A stretch of 64,000 bases of DNA from positions 806,001-870,000 of the forward strand of contig NZ_AFEU01000001.1 in NCBI RefSeq assembly GCF_000262755.1. The letters run 5' to 3'. The DNA is from Bacillus methanolicus PB1 (GTDB lineage Bacteria; Bacillota; Bacilli; Bacillales; Cytobacillaceae). Position 1 is the stretch's first letter; each line of letters begins with the position of its first letter. The notes beneath the pieces are model-generated. The model was not told the DNA's origin. It saw only the letters and a program-made list of their open reading frames with translations, and did not search any database. Positions 52,429 to 61,351 of the stretch are shown here, in pieces. Made by a program: the position numbers and the translations under genes.

Positions 52429-53328
52429 TTGGCTACAAGAGGAAAAAGCATAAATCTATTTTTAATGGATGGCACACCAAACGGTAGGATTAAGTGTACT
52501 CTGGCAAATTGGACAGGTGTAGCTTATAAAATCCCACGCACAGAACTTGATAAGTGCAAAGGACGCGACGATCTATCCCAGAGCGGCGTATACTTTTTAT
52601 TTGGCACATCAGATCAAACTGATGATAATGTGGTATATATTGGACAAGCCGGAGTTCGTAAAAATGGAGAGGGTCTTCTCTGTCGCTTGATTGAGCACAA
52701 ACGAAATCCAGATAAGGATTATTGGACAGAGGCCGTTGTATTTACTACATCCAATAACTCATTTGGCCCAACAGAGATAAGTTATCTTGAGAACCGTTTC
52801 TGTGGGCTTGCTGTGGATGCCGGTAGATATATAGTTAAAAACGGTAATGATCCCACTCCTGGTAACATAACAGAGGAAAAAGAAAGCGAGCTCGAAGAGT
52901 TCATTGATTACGCCAAGATTGTAATGGGGGCTCTGGGTCACAAGTTATTTGAACCGCTGACAGATAAACCCAAACTAGCTGTTACCACAGAGTCTTCTGA
53001 AGAGGAACTGCTTCTCTTTCTGAAGCGAAAAAGCCGCAAAAGCGGACTTGTTATTGAGGCAAGCTGTAAACAAACAAATGAGGGCTTTGTCGTCTTAAAA
53101 GGCAGCCGTATTGAAACTATTGATTCTGAAAGCATTCCGCCCGGAATTAAAGAGCGTAGACAAAAAGCCAAAATAGACGAAAACGGAATTTTGCAAGAAG
53201 ACATCTTAGTCCGTAGCCCATCATATGCTGCTGCTTTTGTCATTGGTGGTCACGTAAACGGACTGACAGAATGGAAAACGAAAGACGGGGTTTCACTAAA
53301 AGAGATAGAAAACCGTGAAGATAATTGA
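52429..53328 (+). CDS. GIY-YIG nuclease with C-terminal DUF4357
   Basis: A 299-residue protein. The GIY-YIG signature appears as GVYFLFG (about residue 53) and VVYIGQAG (about 69), with the arginine in LLCRLIEHK and the metal-binding glutamate in EISYLENRF. The C-terminal DUF4357 domain reads SPSYAAAFVIGGHVNGLTEW. Proteins of this build commonly accompany type I RM systems; they may cut DNA during defence. A TTG start (52429) follows GGAGGG. It is the last gene of the operon, and a strong hairpin follows. Confidence 0.85.
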   Translation: MATRGKSINLFLMDGTPNGRIKCTLANWTGVAYKIPRTELDKCKGRDDLSQSGVYFLFGTSDQTDDNVVYIGQAGVRKNGEGLLCRLIEHKRNPDKDYWTEAVVFTTSNNSFGPTEISYLENRFCGLAVDAGRYIVKNGNDPTPGNITEEKESELEEFIDYAKIVMGALGHKLFEPLTDKPKLAVTTESSEEELLLFLKRKSRKSGLVIEASCKQTNEGFVVLKGSRIETIDSESIPPGIKERRQKAKIDENGILQEDILVRSPSYAAAFVIGGHVNGLTEWKTKDGVSLKEIENREDN

Positions 53329-53538
53329 GCTTTATTTTACATCTATTCTGTCTCCTCAACCCCTATAAAAATAGGCGTTATCTAAGCTGTCAACTCAACC
53401 CTATCACCTTAAGGGCAGTTGATATGTTACCTCAAACAATAAAAATAAGGGTTTCCCTACATTGGTACCTCCGGCAAAGTAGCCGCAAGAAAGACTCAAT
53501 GTCTGGAAACCCTTTGTTTATGGGTATTTTCAGCCCTG
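53329..53538. other. Right edge of the accessory region
   Basis: Gene-free junction between the defence operon and the convergent yfjO gene. It contains the hairpin at 53447-53514 and is the likely right boundary of the inserted DNA. No tRNA and no obvious copy of the yfjO 3' end elsewhere in the window. Confidence 0.5.
53447..53514. terminator. Long hairpin at the end of the defence operon
   Basis: AAGGGTTTCC-CT-ACATTG (53447-53464) pairs with CAATGT-CT-GGAAACCCTT (53497-53514): 16 base pairs with a 2-nt internal loop and a 32-nt terminal loop. No T run follows, so it may be a weak terminator or an element end. Confidence 0.65.
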
Positions 53539-54954
53539 CTATTTATCTACCCTTGACATCAATACTACCGTTTCAACGTGCGCCGTCTGCGGAAACATGT
53601 CCACCGGCTGGATATATTCGACATTGTATTTACTGCTTAGGGTCTGAATGTATTTCGCCAATGTTGACGGGTTGCAGGATACATATACGAATGTCTGTGG
53701 CTTGACTTTTAATACCGTTTGAAGAAAACGGTCGTCACAGCCGGTTCTCGGTGGATCAACGATAATGACGTCCGGTTTCCAGCCATTTTTCAGCCATTTT
53801 GGAAGCCATTCTTCTGCTTTTCCTGTTACATATGTCGCGTGGTTCACACCGTGGCGGACAGCATTTTTCTTTGCATCGGCAATCGATTCTTCAATCACGT
53901 CCATGCCTCGAATTTCGCTAGCACCATCAGCAAGCCACAAACCGATGGTTCCGACACCGCAATAAGCGTCAACGACTTTTTCCTTGCTGGTTAGATCAGC
54001 AGCTTTTTTCACTTCATTGTAAAGTTTGACTGTTTGCTCAGGGTTTAATTGAAAAAATGTTCGTGCCGATAATTCAAAGGAAAGGTCGCCTAATGTTTCC
54101 TGGATAAAATCTTTTCCCGCTAGTGTATCAGTTTCTTTTCCAAAGATTAGCGATGTTTTTTGGCTGTTGATGTTTTGGACTATTGACTTTACTTCAGGCA
54201 ATCGCTTTTTTATTTCCTGAATAATCAGCTCTTTTTTAGGCAACTCTTTAACAGATGTAATCAATACAATTTGCAGCTCGCCTGTCGTTACTCCTGCCCT
54301 CGCAACGATCGTTCTCACAATTCCTTTTTTTGTTCTCTCATTATAAATAGGAATGTTTAAATCTTGTAAAATATTTTTCACCGTCTCCGTTGCCTTGCTA
54401 GTTAAAGGGTGCTGAACGGCACATTGTTCGATGTTGATCAGGCGGTGGGAATTTAACCCGTACAAACCGGCCAGCACTTTCCCATCCTTCGATCCAACCT
54501 GGAATTGGCTCTTGTTCCGGTACCCCCACGGATTCTCCATCCCAATCGTAACTCTGATTTCTATTTGATCCACTTGCAGTTTTGTGTGTCGTTCTAATGA
54601 TTGGATAATAATATCCCGTTTTTCTTTCAGCTGCTGGTCATAGCTCAAATGCTGAAGCTGGCATCCGCCGCACTCTTCATAAATAAGACATAAAGGCTTC
54701 ACACGATACTCAGATCTTTTACGGATTTTTTTTATTCTGGCTTCTGCAAATTTAGGATGAACTTTTGTAACCTCTGCGACAATTTCTTCTCCCGGCAATG
54801 CTCCGGGTACAAAGACCACTTGCTTTTTGAAGTATCCTACCCCTTCACCGTTTATACCAAGCCTCTTAATTGTCAAAGGGAAGGTTTGTTTCACATTTAT
54901 TTTCAATGTTTTATCTTTTTTCATGGTGTTCACTCCGTATAAGACACCCGGCAC
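53539..54954 (-). CDS. yfjO: YfjO, RNA m5U methyltransferase (TrmA/RlmC/RlmD family)
   Basis: A methyltransferase of about 460 residues. A TRAM domain ([20 protein letters not shown]) comes first, then a 4Fe-4S cysteine motif ([14 protein letters not shown]) and a C-terminal SAM domain with [13 protein letters not shown], the [10 protein letters not shown] segment and the catalytic cysteine in [11 protein letters not shown]. It adds methyl groups to uridine C5 in 23S rRNA. The next gene is yfjP, as in B. subtilis, which favours YfjO over its paralogue YefA (RlmCD). An ATG ten residues inside ([11 protein letters not shown], at about 54924) is the better start. Convergent with the defence operon; the foreign DNA ends at its 3' side. 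Confidence 0.88.
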   Translation of the reverse strand: MPGVLYGVNTMKKDKTLKINVKQTFPLTIKRLGINGEGVGYFKKQVVFVPGALPGEEIVAEVTKVHPKFAEARIKKIRKRSEYRVKPLCLIYEECGGCQLQHLSYDQQLKEKRDIIIQSLERHTKLQVDQIEIRVTIGMENPWGYRNKSQFQVGSKDGKVLAGLYGLNSHRLINIEQCAVQHPLTSKATETVKNILQDLNIPIYNERTKKGIVRTIVARAGVTTGELQIVLITSVKELPKKELIIQEIKKRLPEVKSIVQNINSQKTSLIFGKETDTLAGKDFIQETLGDLSFELSARTFFQLNPEQTVKLYNEVKKAADLTSKEKVVDAYCGVGTIGLWLADGASEIRGMDVIEESIADAKKNAVRHGVNHATYVTGKAEEWLPKWLKNGWKPDVIIVDPPRTGCDDRFLQTVLKVKPQTFVYVSCNPSTLAKYIQTLSSKYNVEYIQPVDMFPQTAHVETVVLMSRVDK

Positions 54955-55004
54955 CGGGCATTAATAAAGTTTTTGAAAAAACAGCGGATCTCTGTTTTTG
55001 GTTC

Positions 55005-55868
55005 TCATTCAATGCTTCTCCATAAATACAGCGATGCATAGCTTAAATAGGGAGCCCAGTTTTTTTTATATTCATTCATCTCTTCTAAAGTCGGTTTTCT
55101 TTCTAAATTATACAGCTTCTTTAAAGCATTTTGGATTCCAATATCAGCCGTTGGAAAAAGGTTCGGACGGCCCAGCCCAAATATTAAAAAGTTTTGGACA
55201 GTCCACGGGCCGACACCTCGCAGTTTTATTAATTTCTCCATTATTTCTTCATCTGATTTCTTTTCCAGTTCGTCAAATCGAAGCCTTCTTTTTGCAGTTT
55301 CTTTAGCAATCCCGATCACATACTCTGCTTTGCGTCCACTGAATTGCAGTTCCCGCAGCTGTTCTACTGTTAACGAAGCTAACTTTTCAGGGAGAGGATA
55401 AAACCAAACCCCTTTTTCCTGAAAACCGAAAGTCTTAACAAAGCGTTCTGTCAAAGTATGGGCGAAAGCAAGATTTAATTGCTGATGAATGATGCATTTC
55501 AGTAAACAGTTATATGGATTAAAATCGAGAACAAGCGGTGTCCCGTAGTGCTCGTCAAATATCTTTTTTAATGCGGTGTTTTGAAAATGAGCATGAATGT
55601 TCACAAGAGGGATATTCCATTGGAATATGTGAGTCAGCCTTTTTATGGCTTTTTCCTTGTAAGGGTCTTCTATTCCGGCTATGTTAAATTCCGGCTTCTC
55701 AGTCGTTCCGGTAGCCGTCACCTCGGCTACTATCGGCTGCCCGTCAATTAGTAAAGGCACTTTCACACTGCGATTCGGCTTGTCGACTGCATTCAGAGGA
55801 TCAAGCGAAAGCCTGTCCAACACTAGGTCAAAATTGTAAGGGCCCTTAACTTGAAGCTTTTCCAACAC
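55005..55868 (-). CDS. yfjP: YfjP, AlkA-like DNA-3-methyladenine glycosylase
   Basis: A 287-residue HhH-GPD DNA glycosylase. An N-terminal beta domain of AlkA type comes first, then PYNCLLKCIIHQQLNLAFAHT, the helix-hairpin-helix LIKLRGVGPWTVQNFLIFGLG (about 215-235) and the catalytic aspartate in LFPTADIGIQNAL. It removes alkylated purines. Order with yfjO matches B. subtilis. The start is not supported by a strong ribosome site; AAGGATGG lies upstream. Confidence 0.9.
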   Translation of the reverse strand: MLEKLQVKGPYNFDLVLDRLSLDPLNAVDKPNRSVKVPLLIDGQPIVAEVTATGTTEKPEFNIAGIEDPYKEKAIKRLTHIFQWNIPLVNIHAHFQNTALKKIFDEHYGTPLVLDFNPYNCLLKCIIHQQLNLAFAHTLTERFVKTFGFQEKGVWFYPLPEKLASLTVEQLRELQFSGRKAEYVIGIAKETAKRRLRFDELEKKSDEEIMEKLIKLRGVGPWTVQNFLIFGLGRPNLFPTADIGIQNALKKLYNLERKPTLEEMNEYKKNWAPYLSYASLYLWRSIE

Positions 55869-55980
55869 GCCATCCTTCCTTTATTATTTTTCCCGTATTA
55901 TAGCATTATTCTAGAGGGATTTAGCAACATTTACACTTACAAGAAACAACAATTTATTTACTGCTTTAAAGCTTTAAACG

Positions 55981-56044
55981 AGAGCGGGTCTGGCCCGCTC
56001 CACAATAGCGCGTTAATGCGTTATTGTAGTGAAGGTCTGGCCCC
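55981..56044. repeat. Palindromic element, GGGTCTGGCCC type
   Basis: AGAGCGGGTCTGGCCCGCTC (55981-56000) is an imperfect palindrome, followed by a CAATAGCGCG...GCGTTATTG arm pair and AAGGTCTGGCCCC. Lies between yfjP and pdaA. Confidence 0.75.
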
Positions 56045-56056
56045 TAAAAAGAGAAG

Positions 56057-56102
56057 AAGCTGTCTCATAAGGGTCTGACCCTTAGGCTTTTGAGACAGCC
56101 TC
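56057..56102. repeat. MITE-like element, internally deleted copy C
   Basis: AAGCTGTCTCATAAGGGTCT followed by GACCCTTAGGCTTTTGAGAC and AGCCTC keeps the ends of the 119-bp element but has lost its AT-rich core. It lies 8 bp behind the pdaA stop codon and can act as terminator. Confidence 0.8.
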
Positions 56103-56109
56103 GTGCAAT

Positions 56110-56910
56110 TTAATATAGCATTCTTTCTCCTAATGTGTTGTCCATCATTAGGTCGTCAAGGCTTTTAAATTGGTAGCCCTGCTGTTTTAAATCTTTAATA
56201 ACCTTTTCAAGAGCTTCAGCATTGTCTCTTGAGACGGTATGAAGAAGGAGGATAGCTCCCGGATGGATTTGCTTCATGATCGAATCGTATGAATACTTCC
56301 ATCCCTTTTGCTGATCAATGTGCCAATCAATAAAAGCAAGCGACCAGAATACATGTGTATAGCCTTGTTGTTTAGCAAGTTCAAGTGTTCTTTCACTGAA
56401 AATCCCTCTTGGCGGGCGTAAATACGGCATTTGCTTTTGACCGGTTAGTTTCTCGGTTTCGGCGCGGACTCTCTCCAGTTCGTTTTTCAGTCTTTCATCG
56501 CTTACTTGCGTTAAATCGGGATGAAACCATGAATGGTTCCCGATAATATGTCCTTCTTTAGCCATCCGCTTTACCAGTTCAGGTTCACTTTCTAAATAAT
56601 GGCCTGTAATAAAAAAGGCTGCAGGCACATGCTCTTTTTTTAAAACATCTAAAATTTTAGCCGTATAGCCGTTTTCATAACCATTATCAAATGTTAAGTA
56701 GATATCTTTTTTATTTGGATCTCCTTTATAAACAGCTCCATACTTTTCAAGCAGATCATCTAATGTTTTCCCTGCCTCGGCTTGCTTTCCATCTCCGCCT
56801 TTCTTAAATCCCCAATGAATGGCCGAGTTAGAGGGACTTCCATAAGCAGTTCCTGATAAAAACAAAAACATGGAAATAATAGTGATCAGAACACGGCAGG
56901 TTCTTTTCAT
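56110..56910 (-). CDS. pdaA: Delta-lactam-biosynthetic de-N-acetylase PdaA
   Basis: A 266-residue exported enzyme that deacetylates N-acetylmuramic acid so that spore-cortex muramic delta-lactam can form; needed for germination. A signal peptide covers residues 1 to about 24. The polysaccharide deacetylase (NodB) domain shows YLTFDNGYE (TFDN instead of TFDD, a PdaA trait), the zinc histidines in GNHSWFHPD, PYLRPPRG and the C-terminal GAILLLHTVS. AGGAGG precedes the ATG. In B. subtilis it is expressed under SigG. Confidence 0.95.
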   Translation of the reverse strand: MKRTCRVLITIISMFLFLSGTAYGSPSNSAIHWGFKKGGDGKQAEAGKTLDDLLEKYGAVYKGDPNKKDIYLTFDNGYENGYTAKILDVLKKEHVPAAFFITGHYLESEPELVKRMAKEGHIIGNHSWFHPDLTQVSDERLKNELERVRAETEKLTGQKQMPYLRPPRGIFSERTLELAKQQGYTHVFWSLAFIDWHIDQQKGWKYSYDSIMKQIHPGAILLLHTVSRDNAEALEKVIKDLKQQGYQFKSLDDLMMDNTLGERMLY

Positions 56911-57146
56911 CCGCTGCTCCTCCTTTTCACGCTTTTTCCATAGTTTTTGTTAGTCAGGAAAAAACATTCGTTCATAAAAAAAGCAAAAAAAGGGATCGAA
57001 CAAAAATTCTATCCCTGGTACAACACAAATATACTTTAACACTTTAAAGCAATGAGGGTCTGACCCTCAATACATTAATGCGTTAACACTTTAAAGCGGA
57101 GCGGGCCTGACCCTCATATGCGATAGGGGCCTGTCCCTAATTACAA
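56911..57146. repeat. Gap with several palindromic elements between pdaA and fumarase
   Basis: TGAGGGTCTGACCCTCA (57053-57069), GCGGGCCTGACCC (about 57101-57113) and AGGGGCCTGTCCCT (about 57125-57138) lie in a row, separated by ACTTTAAAGC and TTAATGCGTTAAC-like AT-rich palindromes. They probably act as fumarase terminators. Confidence 0.75.
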
Positions 57147-58697
57147 TTACTTAAAAACAGGTTCTTTAAATTGAGCCAGTTTTTCAAATGAAGATTTTTC
57201 TACATCTTCATGTAGGCTGTTTCCGTGCGAGTCCATCGTTACAACTGCTGTAAACCCTTCTACTCTTAAATGCCACATTGCTTCAGGAATTCCGAATTCC
57301 AAAAGGTCTACGCCTTCAACCGATTTAATACAGTCTGCATAGTATTGGGCTGCACCGCCGATGGCATTTAAGTACACTCCTCCGTGTTCTTTCAATGCTG
57401 CAAGCGTTTTCGAACCCATTCCTCCTTTTCCGATCACGGCACGAATGCCGAACTTTTTCATGATGTCGCCTTGGTAAGGCTCCTCACGGATACTTGTTGT
57501 CGGGCCTGCAGCTTTTACATGCCATTTGCCTTCATTATCTTTTAACATAACCGGGCCGCAGTGGTAAATAATTTGTCCGTTCAGATCGACCGGTGCATCA
57601 TGGTCCATTAAATATTTGTGAATGGCATCACGGCCAGTATAAATCATGCCGTCAATATGTACGACATCTCCAACTTTAAGGGAGCGGATTTGTTCCTCAG
57701 TGATCGGAGCATGTAAAGTGATGACTTCAGAAACGGTTTCTGCAGCTGCGGCGGTTTCCTGAGCGGCATGTGACTTTTCAAAATCCACCATGTCTCCATC
57801 TTGATACATCCATTCCTTAATCTCTCCCGTTTGAGGATCAACACAAACACCAAGGCGGCGGAACGCCCAACAATTATAAGCTACAGACACGTAAAAACTG
57901 GCAGGAATCCTGTTCATGACACCGATTTTACAGCCAAGAAGAGTTGTTTCTCCGCCAAATCCCATTGTACCGATTCCAAGCTTGTTGGCATTTTCCATAA
58001 TGTATTCTTCAAGTTTGCGCAGATCTTCATTAGGATTAATGTCATCAACTGAACGGAAAAGCTGTTCTTTTGCAAGATCGTAGCCAGAAGAACGGTCTCC
58101 GCCAATTCCTACTCCGATAAAGCCGGCACTACACCCTTGACCTTGCGCCTGATAAACAGAATGAAGAATGCACTTGCGAATTCCATCAAGATCACGACCT
58201 GCACGGCCCAATCCTTCCAATTCACATGGAAGGCTGTATTGGATATTTTTGTTTTCACAGCCGCCCCCTTTTAAAATCAGCCGAACATCTATATAATCTT
58301 TTTCCCATTGTTCAAATTTTATTACAGGTGTACCTTCCCCAAGATTATCACCGCTGTTGTCTCCGGTTAATGAATCAACCGAATTCGGCCGCAGTTTTCC
58401 ATCTTTTGTAGCAAGAGCAATTGCATTTTGGATTGCTTTTTTCATTTCAATTTGATTAGCCCCGACAGGAGTTTTAATTTTAAAAGTCGGCAAACCTGTA
58501 TCTTGACAAATTGGTGAAGCGTTTTCATCTGCCATTTTAATATTGCCAGCAATCGTAGCAAGGCTCATGGCTGCACGTGTACCGGCATTTTCACGTTCTT
58601 TTGCTGTCTTTATTGCACGGCGAACATCTTTTGGAAGTATTGTTGAAGTTTCAACAATCAGCCTGTACATACTTTCCAGAAACTTTTCAATGTTCAC
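57147..58697 (-). CDS. Class I fumarate hydratase (4Fe-4S)
   Basis: A 516-residue fusion of the alpha (Fe-S) and beta domains. Iron-sulfur cysteines are in ASPICQDTGLP (about 64), GGGCENKN and LLGCKIGV; the beta part has DVVHIDGMIYTGRDAIHKYL and AAGPTTSIREEPYQGD. It converts fumarate to malate in the citric acid cycle and is oxygen-sensitive. B. subtilis uses the class II enzyme CitG, so this is an additional or alternative fumarase. A ribosome site AAGGGGAAA lies before the ATG. It stands alone. Confidence 0.93.
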   Translation of the reverse strand: MNIEKFLESMYRLIVETSTILPKDVRRAIKTAKERENAGTRAAMSLATIAGNIKMADENASPICQDTGLPTFKIKTPVGANQIEMKKAIQNAIALATKDGKLRPNSVDSLTGDNSGDNLGEGTPVIKFEQWEKDYIDVRLILKGGGCENKNIQYSLPCELEGLGRAGRDLDGIRKCILHSVYQAQGQGCSAGFIGVGIGGDRSSGYDLAKEQLFRSVDDINPNEDLRKLEEYIMENANKLGIGTMGFGGETTLLGCKIGVMNRIPASFYVSVAYNCWAFRRLGVCVDPQTGEIKEWMYQDGDMVDFEKSHAAQETAAAAETVSEVITLHAPITEEQIRSLKVGDVVHIDGMIYTGRDAIHKYLMDHDAPVDLNGQIIYHCGPVMLKDNEGKWHVKAAGPTTSIREEPYQGDIMKKFGIRAVIGKGGMGSKTLAALKEHGGVYLNAIGGAAQYYADCIKSVEGVDLLEFGIPEAMWHLRVEGFTAVVTMDSHGNSLHEDVEKSSFEKLAQFKEPVFK

Positions 58698-58965
58698 TTT
58701 TGTTTCCCCTTTCCCTTAGCTGCTTTTTTTTCGTTTGACTTTCCTTATTATATTCTCTAAACGATGTGATTGAAAGAGGGACTGTCCCTCAACACTTTAA
58801 AGTATTAAAGGGTTTGTCAATTTAGAGATATTGATAAACTCCCGTTTCGTAAATTCCCCGCAAATATTTCCACTTTCTTTTCAGCTTCCAAGTATAAAGG
58901 AATTGACATTTTTGATTCTACCTTTAATAATGACTTATGATTCGATAAGAAGGAGCTAATAAGTT
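58698..58965. other. Divergent promoter region with a GGGACTGTCCC palindrome
   Basis: GAGGGACTGTCCCTC (about 58776-58790), followed by ACTTTAAAGT, is another member of the palindromic repeat family. Promoters of the fumarase and yfkAB genes must lie here. Confidence 0.6.
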
Positions 58966-60087
58966 ATGATTACTGAAAAAAGTTTGGAAATTACGCACAC
59001 TTATGACCCATGGGAAGCTTATTTGGATATTGACCAATACGGAAAACTTGTTTTATCCAATATAGAATTCACAACAACAACGCTTTGCAATATGCGCTGT
59101 GAGCATTGCGCAGTCGGATTCACACTTCAAACAGTGGACCCTGATGCTCTCCCGATTGACCTTCTCCTTAAAAGGCTCGATGAAATTTCTGCCTTAAGGT
59201 CATTGAGCATTACCGGAGGGGAGCCTATGCTGTCAAAAACATCTGTTGAGAATTATGTACTGCCTCTTTTAAAATATGCCGAAGAAAGGGGAGTCCGCAC
59301 CCAGTTAAATTCAAATTTAACCCTTGACATAAGCCGCTATGAAAAAATCATTCCTTTCCTGGATGTCTTGCATATTTCCCATAACTGGGGGACGCCTGAA
59401 GATTTTATTGAAGGCGGCTTTGCTATGATGGATCGAAAACCGAGCGTAAAGCAAAGGGAAACACTGTTTAAAAGAATGATCGAAAACAGCCGTGTTCTTG
59501 CTGAAAGCGGCGTGCTCGTATCTGCAGAAACCATGCTCAATAAACGCACCTTGCCGCACATTGAAAAAATTCATAAACAGATTACAGAAGAAATGAAGTG
59601 CAAAAGACATGAAGTCCACCCGATGTATCCTTCTGATTTTGCTTCATTCCTTGATACGTTATCTTTAGATGAAATCAGGTCTGCAATCCATCGTCTGCTT
59701 GATATCCGCAATAAAGATGTATGGATGCTGTTCGGAACTTTGCCGTTCTATTCCTGCAGCAGAAAAACAGAAGATTTGGAGCTTTTGAAAAGGCTTAATT
59801 CTGAAAAAAATGTAACGGTCAGAAATGATCCGGATGGCCGATCACGGCTTAATGTGAATATTTTTACTGGGGATGTAATTGTCACAGATTTCGGAGATAC
59901 TCCTCCGCTCGGAAATATAAAAACTGATAGGTTAGAGGATGTTTATCAGAAATGGATGAATACGGAGCTGGCTTCCTCCTTAAACTGCCATTGTCCCGAA
60001 GTACGCTGCCTGGGGCCAAATGTTCTCGTAAAAAACAGCTATTATAAAGACGTAGACTTTAAAACCCGTAAAGCAAACATAAAGTGA
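58966..60087 (+). CDS. yfkA: Radical SAM protein YfkAB
   Basis: A 373-residue radical SAM protein. The cluster motif C-x3-C-x2-C is in LCNMRCEHCAVG (about 42-49), followed by LSITGGEPMLS for SAM binding. The C-terminal half has CHCPEVRCLGPNVLV, cysteines that may bind a second cluster. The substrate is unknown. Homologous to B. subtilis YfkA/YfkB, first described as two genes and later read as one; here it is one frame. AAGGAG precedes the ATG. Confidence 0.9.
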   Translation: MITEKSLEITHTYDPWEAYLDIDQYGKLVLSNIEFTTTTLCNMRCEHCAVGFTLQTVDPDALPIDLLLKRLDEISALRSLSITGGEPMLSKTSVENYVLPLLKYAEERGVRTQLNSNLTLDISRYEKIIPFLDVLHISHNWGTPEDFIEGGFAMMDRKPSVKQRETLFKRMIENSRVLAESGVLVSAETMLNKRTLPHIEKIHKQITEEMKCKRHEVHPMYPSDFASFLDTLSLDEIRSAIHRLLDIRNKDVWMLFGTLPFYSCSRKTEDLELLKRLNSEKNVTVRNDPDGRSRLNVNIFTGDVIVTDFGDTPPLGNIKTDRLEDVYQKWMNTELASSLNCHCPEVRCLGPNVLVKNSYYKDVDFKTRKANIK

Positions 60088-60099
60088 AAATTCCTCTCT

Positions 60100-60163
60100 G
60101 GGGTCAGACCCCTCCAACAAAAACCATTCAAAACATAGTCATTGTTGGAGGGAGTCAGACCTT
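60100..60163. repeat. Palindromic element between convergent yfkAB and yfkD
   Basis: GGGGTCAGACCCC (about 60100-60112) and GGAGGGAGTCAGACC flank a loop; the arms CCCTCCAACAA and TTGTTGGAGGG are perfect complements. Belongs to the GGGTCTGACCC family and can terminate both genes. Confidence 0.8.
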
Positions 60164-60176
60164 ATTTTATTATGAA

Positions 60177-61001
60177 TTAACGCGGCCTATCGGCAGCGAT
60201 GAAACCGAAGGAAACATGATCCTGAACAGGGATCCACGCACCAATTCCTTGGGAAGTAACGTTTTTGATTACGATCATTTTTTTGTTCCCTTTTAGCATA
60301 ATGTAGACTTCCCCATATGTTACCTTCCCTTTTTCATTAACGGCCGGTGCATATGCATATAAATATCCAAGCCTTTTTGGCGGAATGTTGTAAACCTGGT
60401 CTTTCTTCGTTCCTCCTCCGATAATTGTTTCAAATGAAAGAGGCAGCTTTGTTTTTTCCATAGCTTTATGCAGCATCATTTTTTTCACATTTTCGGCATT
60501 CGGTATTTTTGCTGTTAAACCGCCGCGGACTATTTTTTGCGCTTCTTGAACATAGTGAATTCTATAAGGTGAATTTCCTCCTCGATTATCAAAATAATTC
60601 GTATTGATCTTTTGATACTCCCAATTTGGAGATGTTTCCGTTGAATCATATCTTAATGGCCATTGTCCCAAGTAAATAATCGCCCTGTACCCAAATGCAA
60701 AAGGTGTACTGTTAATACTTGTTTCATTTAGCATACGAATTAAATCTGGATTTTCAATTTTTATCCGGGATGAATTAATTAGCTGCTGCGTCAGCTCGCT
60801 TGGCTGCAAAAGCGGCATGTCCTGCACCGGGTTCGGATATGTGTTTTCTTTTGTTATGTTCAGAACAGAACTTGGCACTTTATATTGACTGGCAGGCTTG
60901 GGATTATTGTTCTTTTCAGCCCCCTGCTTTGCAAAGGCAGGTGGTAAGAAAAGCAGCAAAAAGACTAGACTTATAATACCAAAAGATAACCATTTCTTCA
61001 T
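60177..61001 (-). CDS. yfkD: YfkD-like secreted protein
   Basis: A 274-residue protein with a signal peptide (MKKWLSFGIISLVFLLLFLP then AFA, cleavage near residue 24) and a C-terminal conserved domain with YRAIIYLGQWPLRYDSTETS, IHYVQEAQKIVRGGL and GIGAWIPVQDHVSFGF. It matches the YfkD family, a general-stress protein in B. subtilis of unknown role, probably at the membrane surface. The start is ATG 61001 with AAAGGAG upstream; a frame opening 30 nt earlier lacks this. Confidence 0.85.
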   Translation of the reverse strand: MKKWLSFGIISLVFLLLFLPPAFAKQGAEKNNNPKPASQYKVPSSVLNITKENTYPNPVQDMPLLQPSELTQQLINSSRIKIENPDLIRMLNETSINSTPFAFGYRAIIYLGQWPLRYDSTETSPNWEYQKINTNYFDNRGGNSPYRIHYVQEAQKIVRGGLTAKIPNAENVKKMMLHKAMEKTKLPLSFETIIGGGTKKDQVYNIPPKRLGYLYAYAPAVNEKGKVTYGEVYIMLKGNKKMIVIKNVTSQGIGAWIPVQDHVSFGFIAADRPR

Positions 61002-61031
61002 GGTACGAACTCCTTTCAAATCATCCAACAT

Positions 61032-61351
61032 ATTTTTGTTTGTTTATAGTTTTTTCGGAGTCCGCAAATATTATCCATTCCTACAAAATTAATGCTCACT
61101 TTTTTGAGAGTAAATGTAATGAAATTTAAATAATCATAATATTCAAAAAATTAAAAAATCATTATATAATAAACGTACTTTCAGAAAAGGAGGGCTGTTA
61201 ATCGTTCGCTTTACAAAGAAGGTAATTACACCTGCTAAAATATTGTCAACGGTGCAAAGACATTCATGAAAGTTGGTGATGATAACTAGAAAAAAGCGAA
61301 TTATGGCTAGTAACCCTAATATGAATGAATTGATTATACATTTAAATTAAA
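61032..61351. other. Gap upstream of yfkD
   Basis: AAAGGAGGG at about 61186-61194 looks like a ribosome site, followed by a short frame (VRFTKKVITPAKILSTVQRH) without ATG that ends after 24 codons, and a 23-codon frame from 61281. Either could be a gene remnant; no function is assigned. The rest should hold the yfkD promoter. Confidence 0.4.

Noticed and set aside
61201-61349. Short frames after AAAGGAGGG (VRFTKKVITPAKIL... and MITRKKRIMASNPN...)
   Set aside because: No ATG at the right distance for the first and no ribosome site or homology for the second; noted only as possible remnants.
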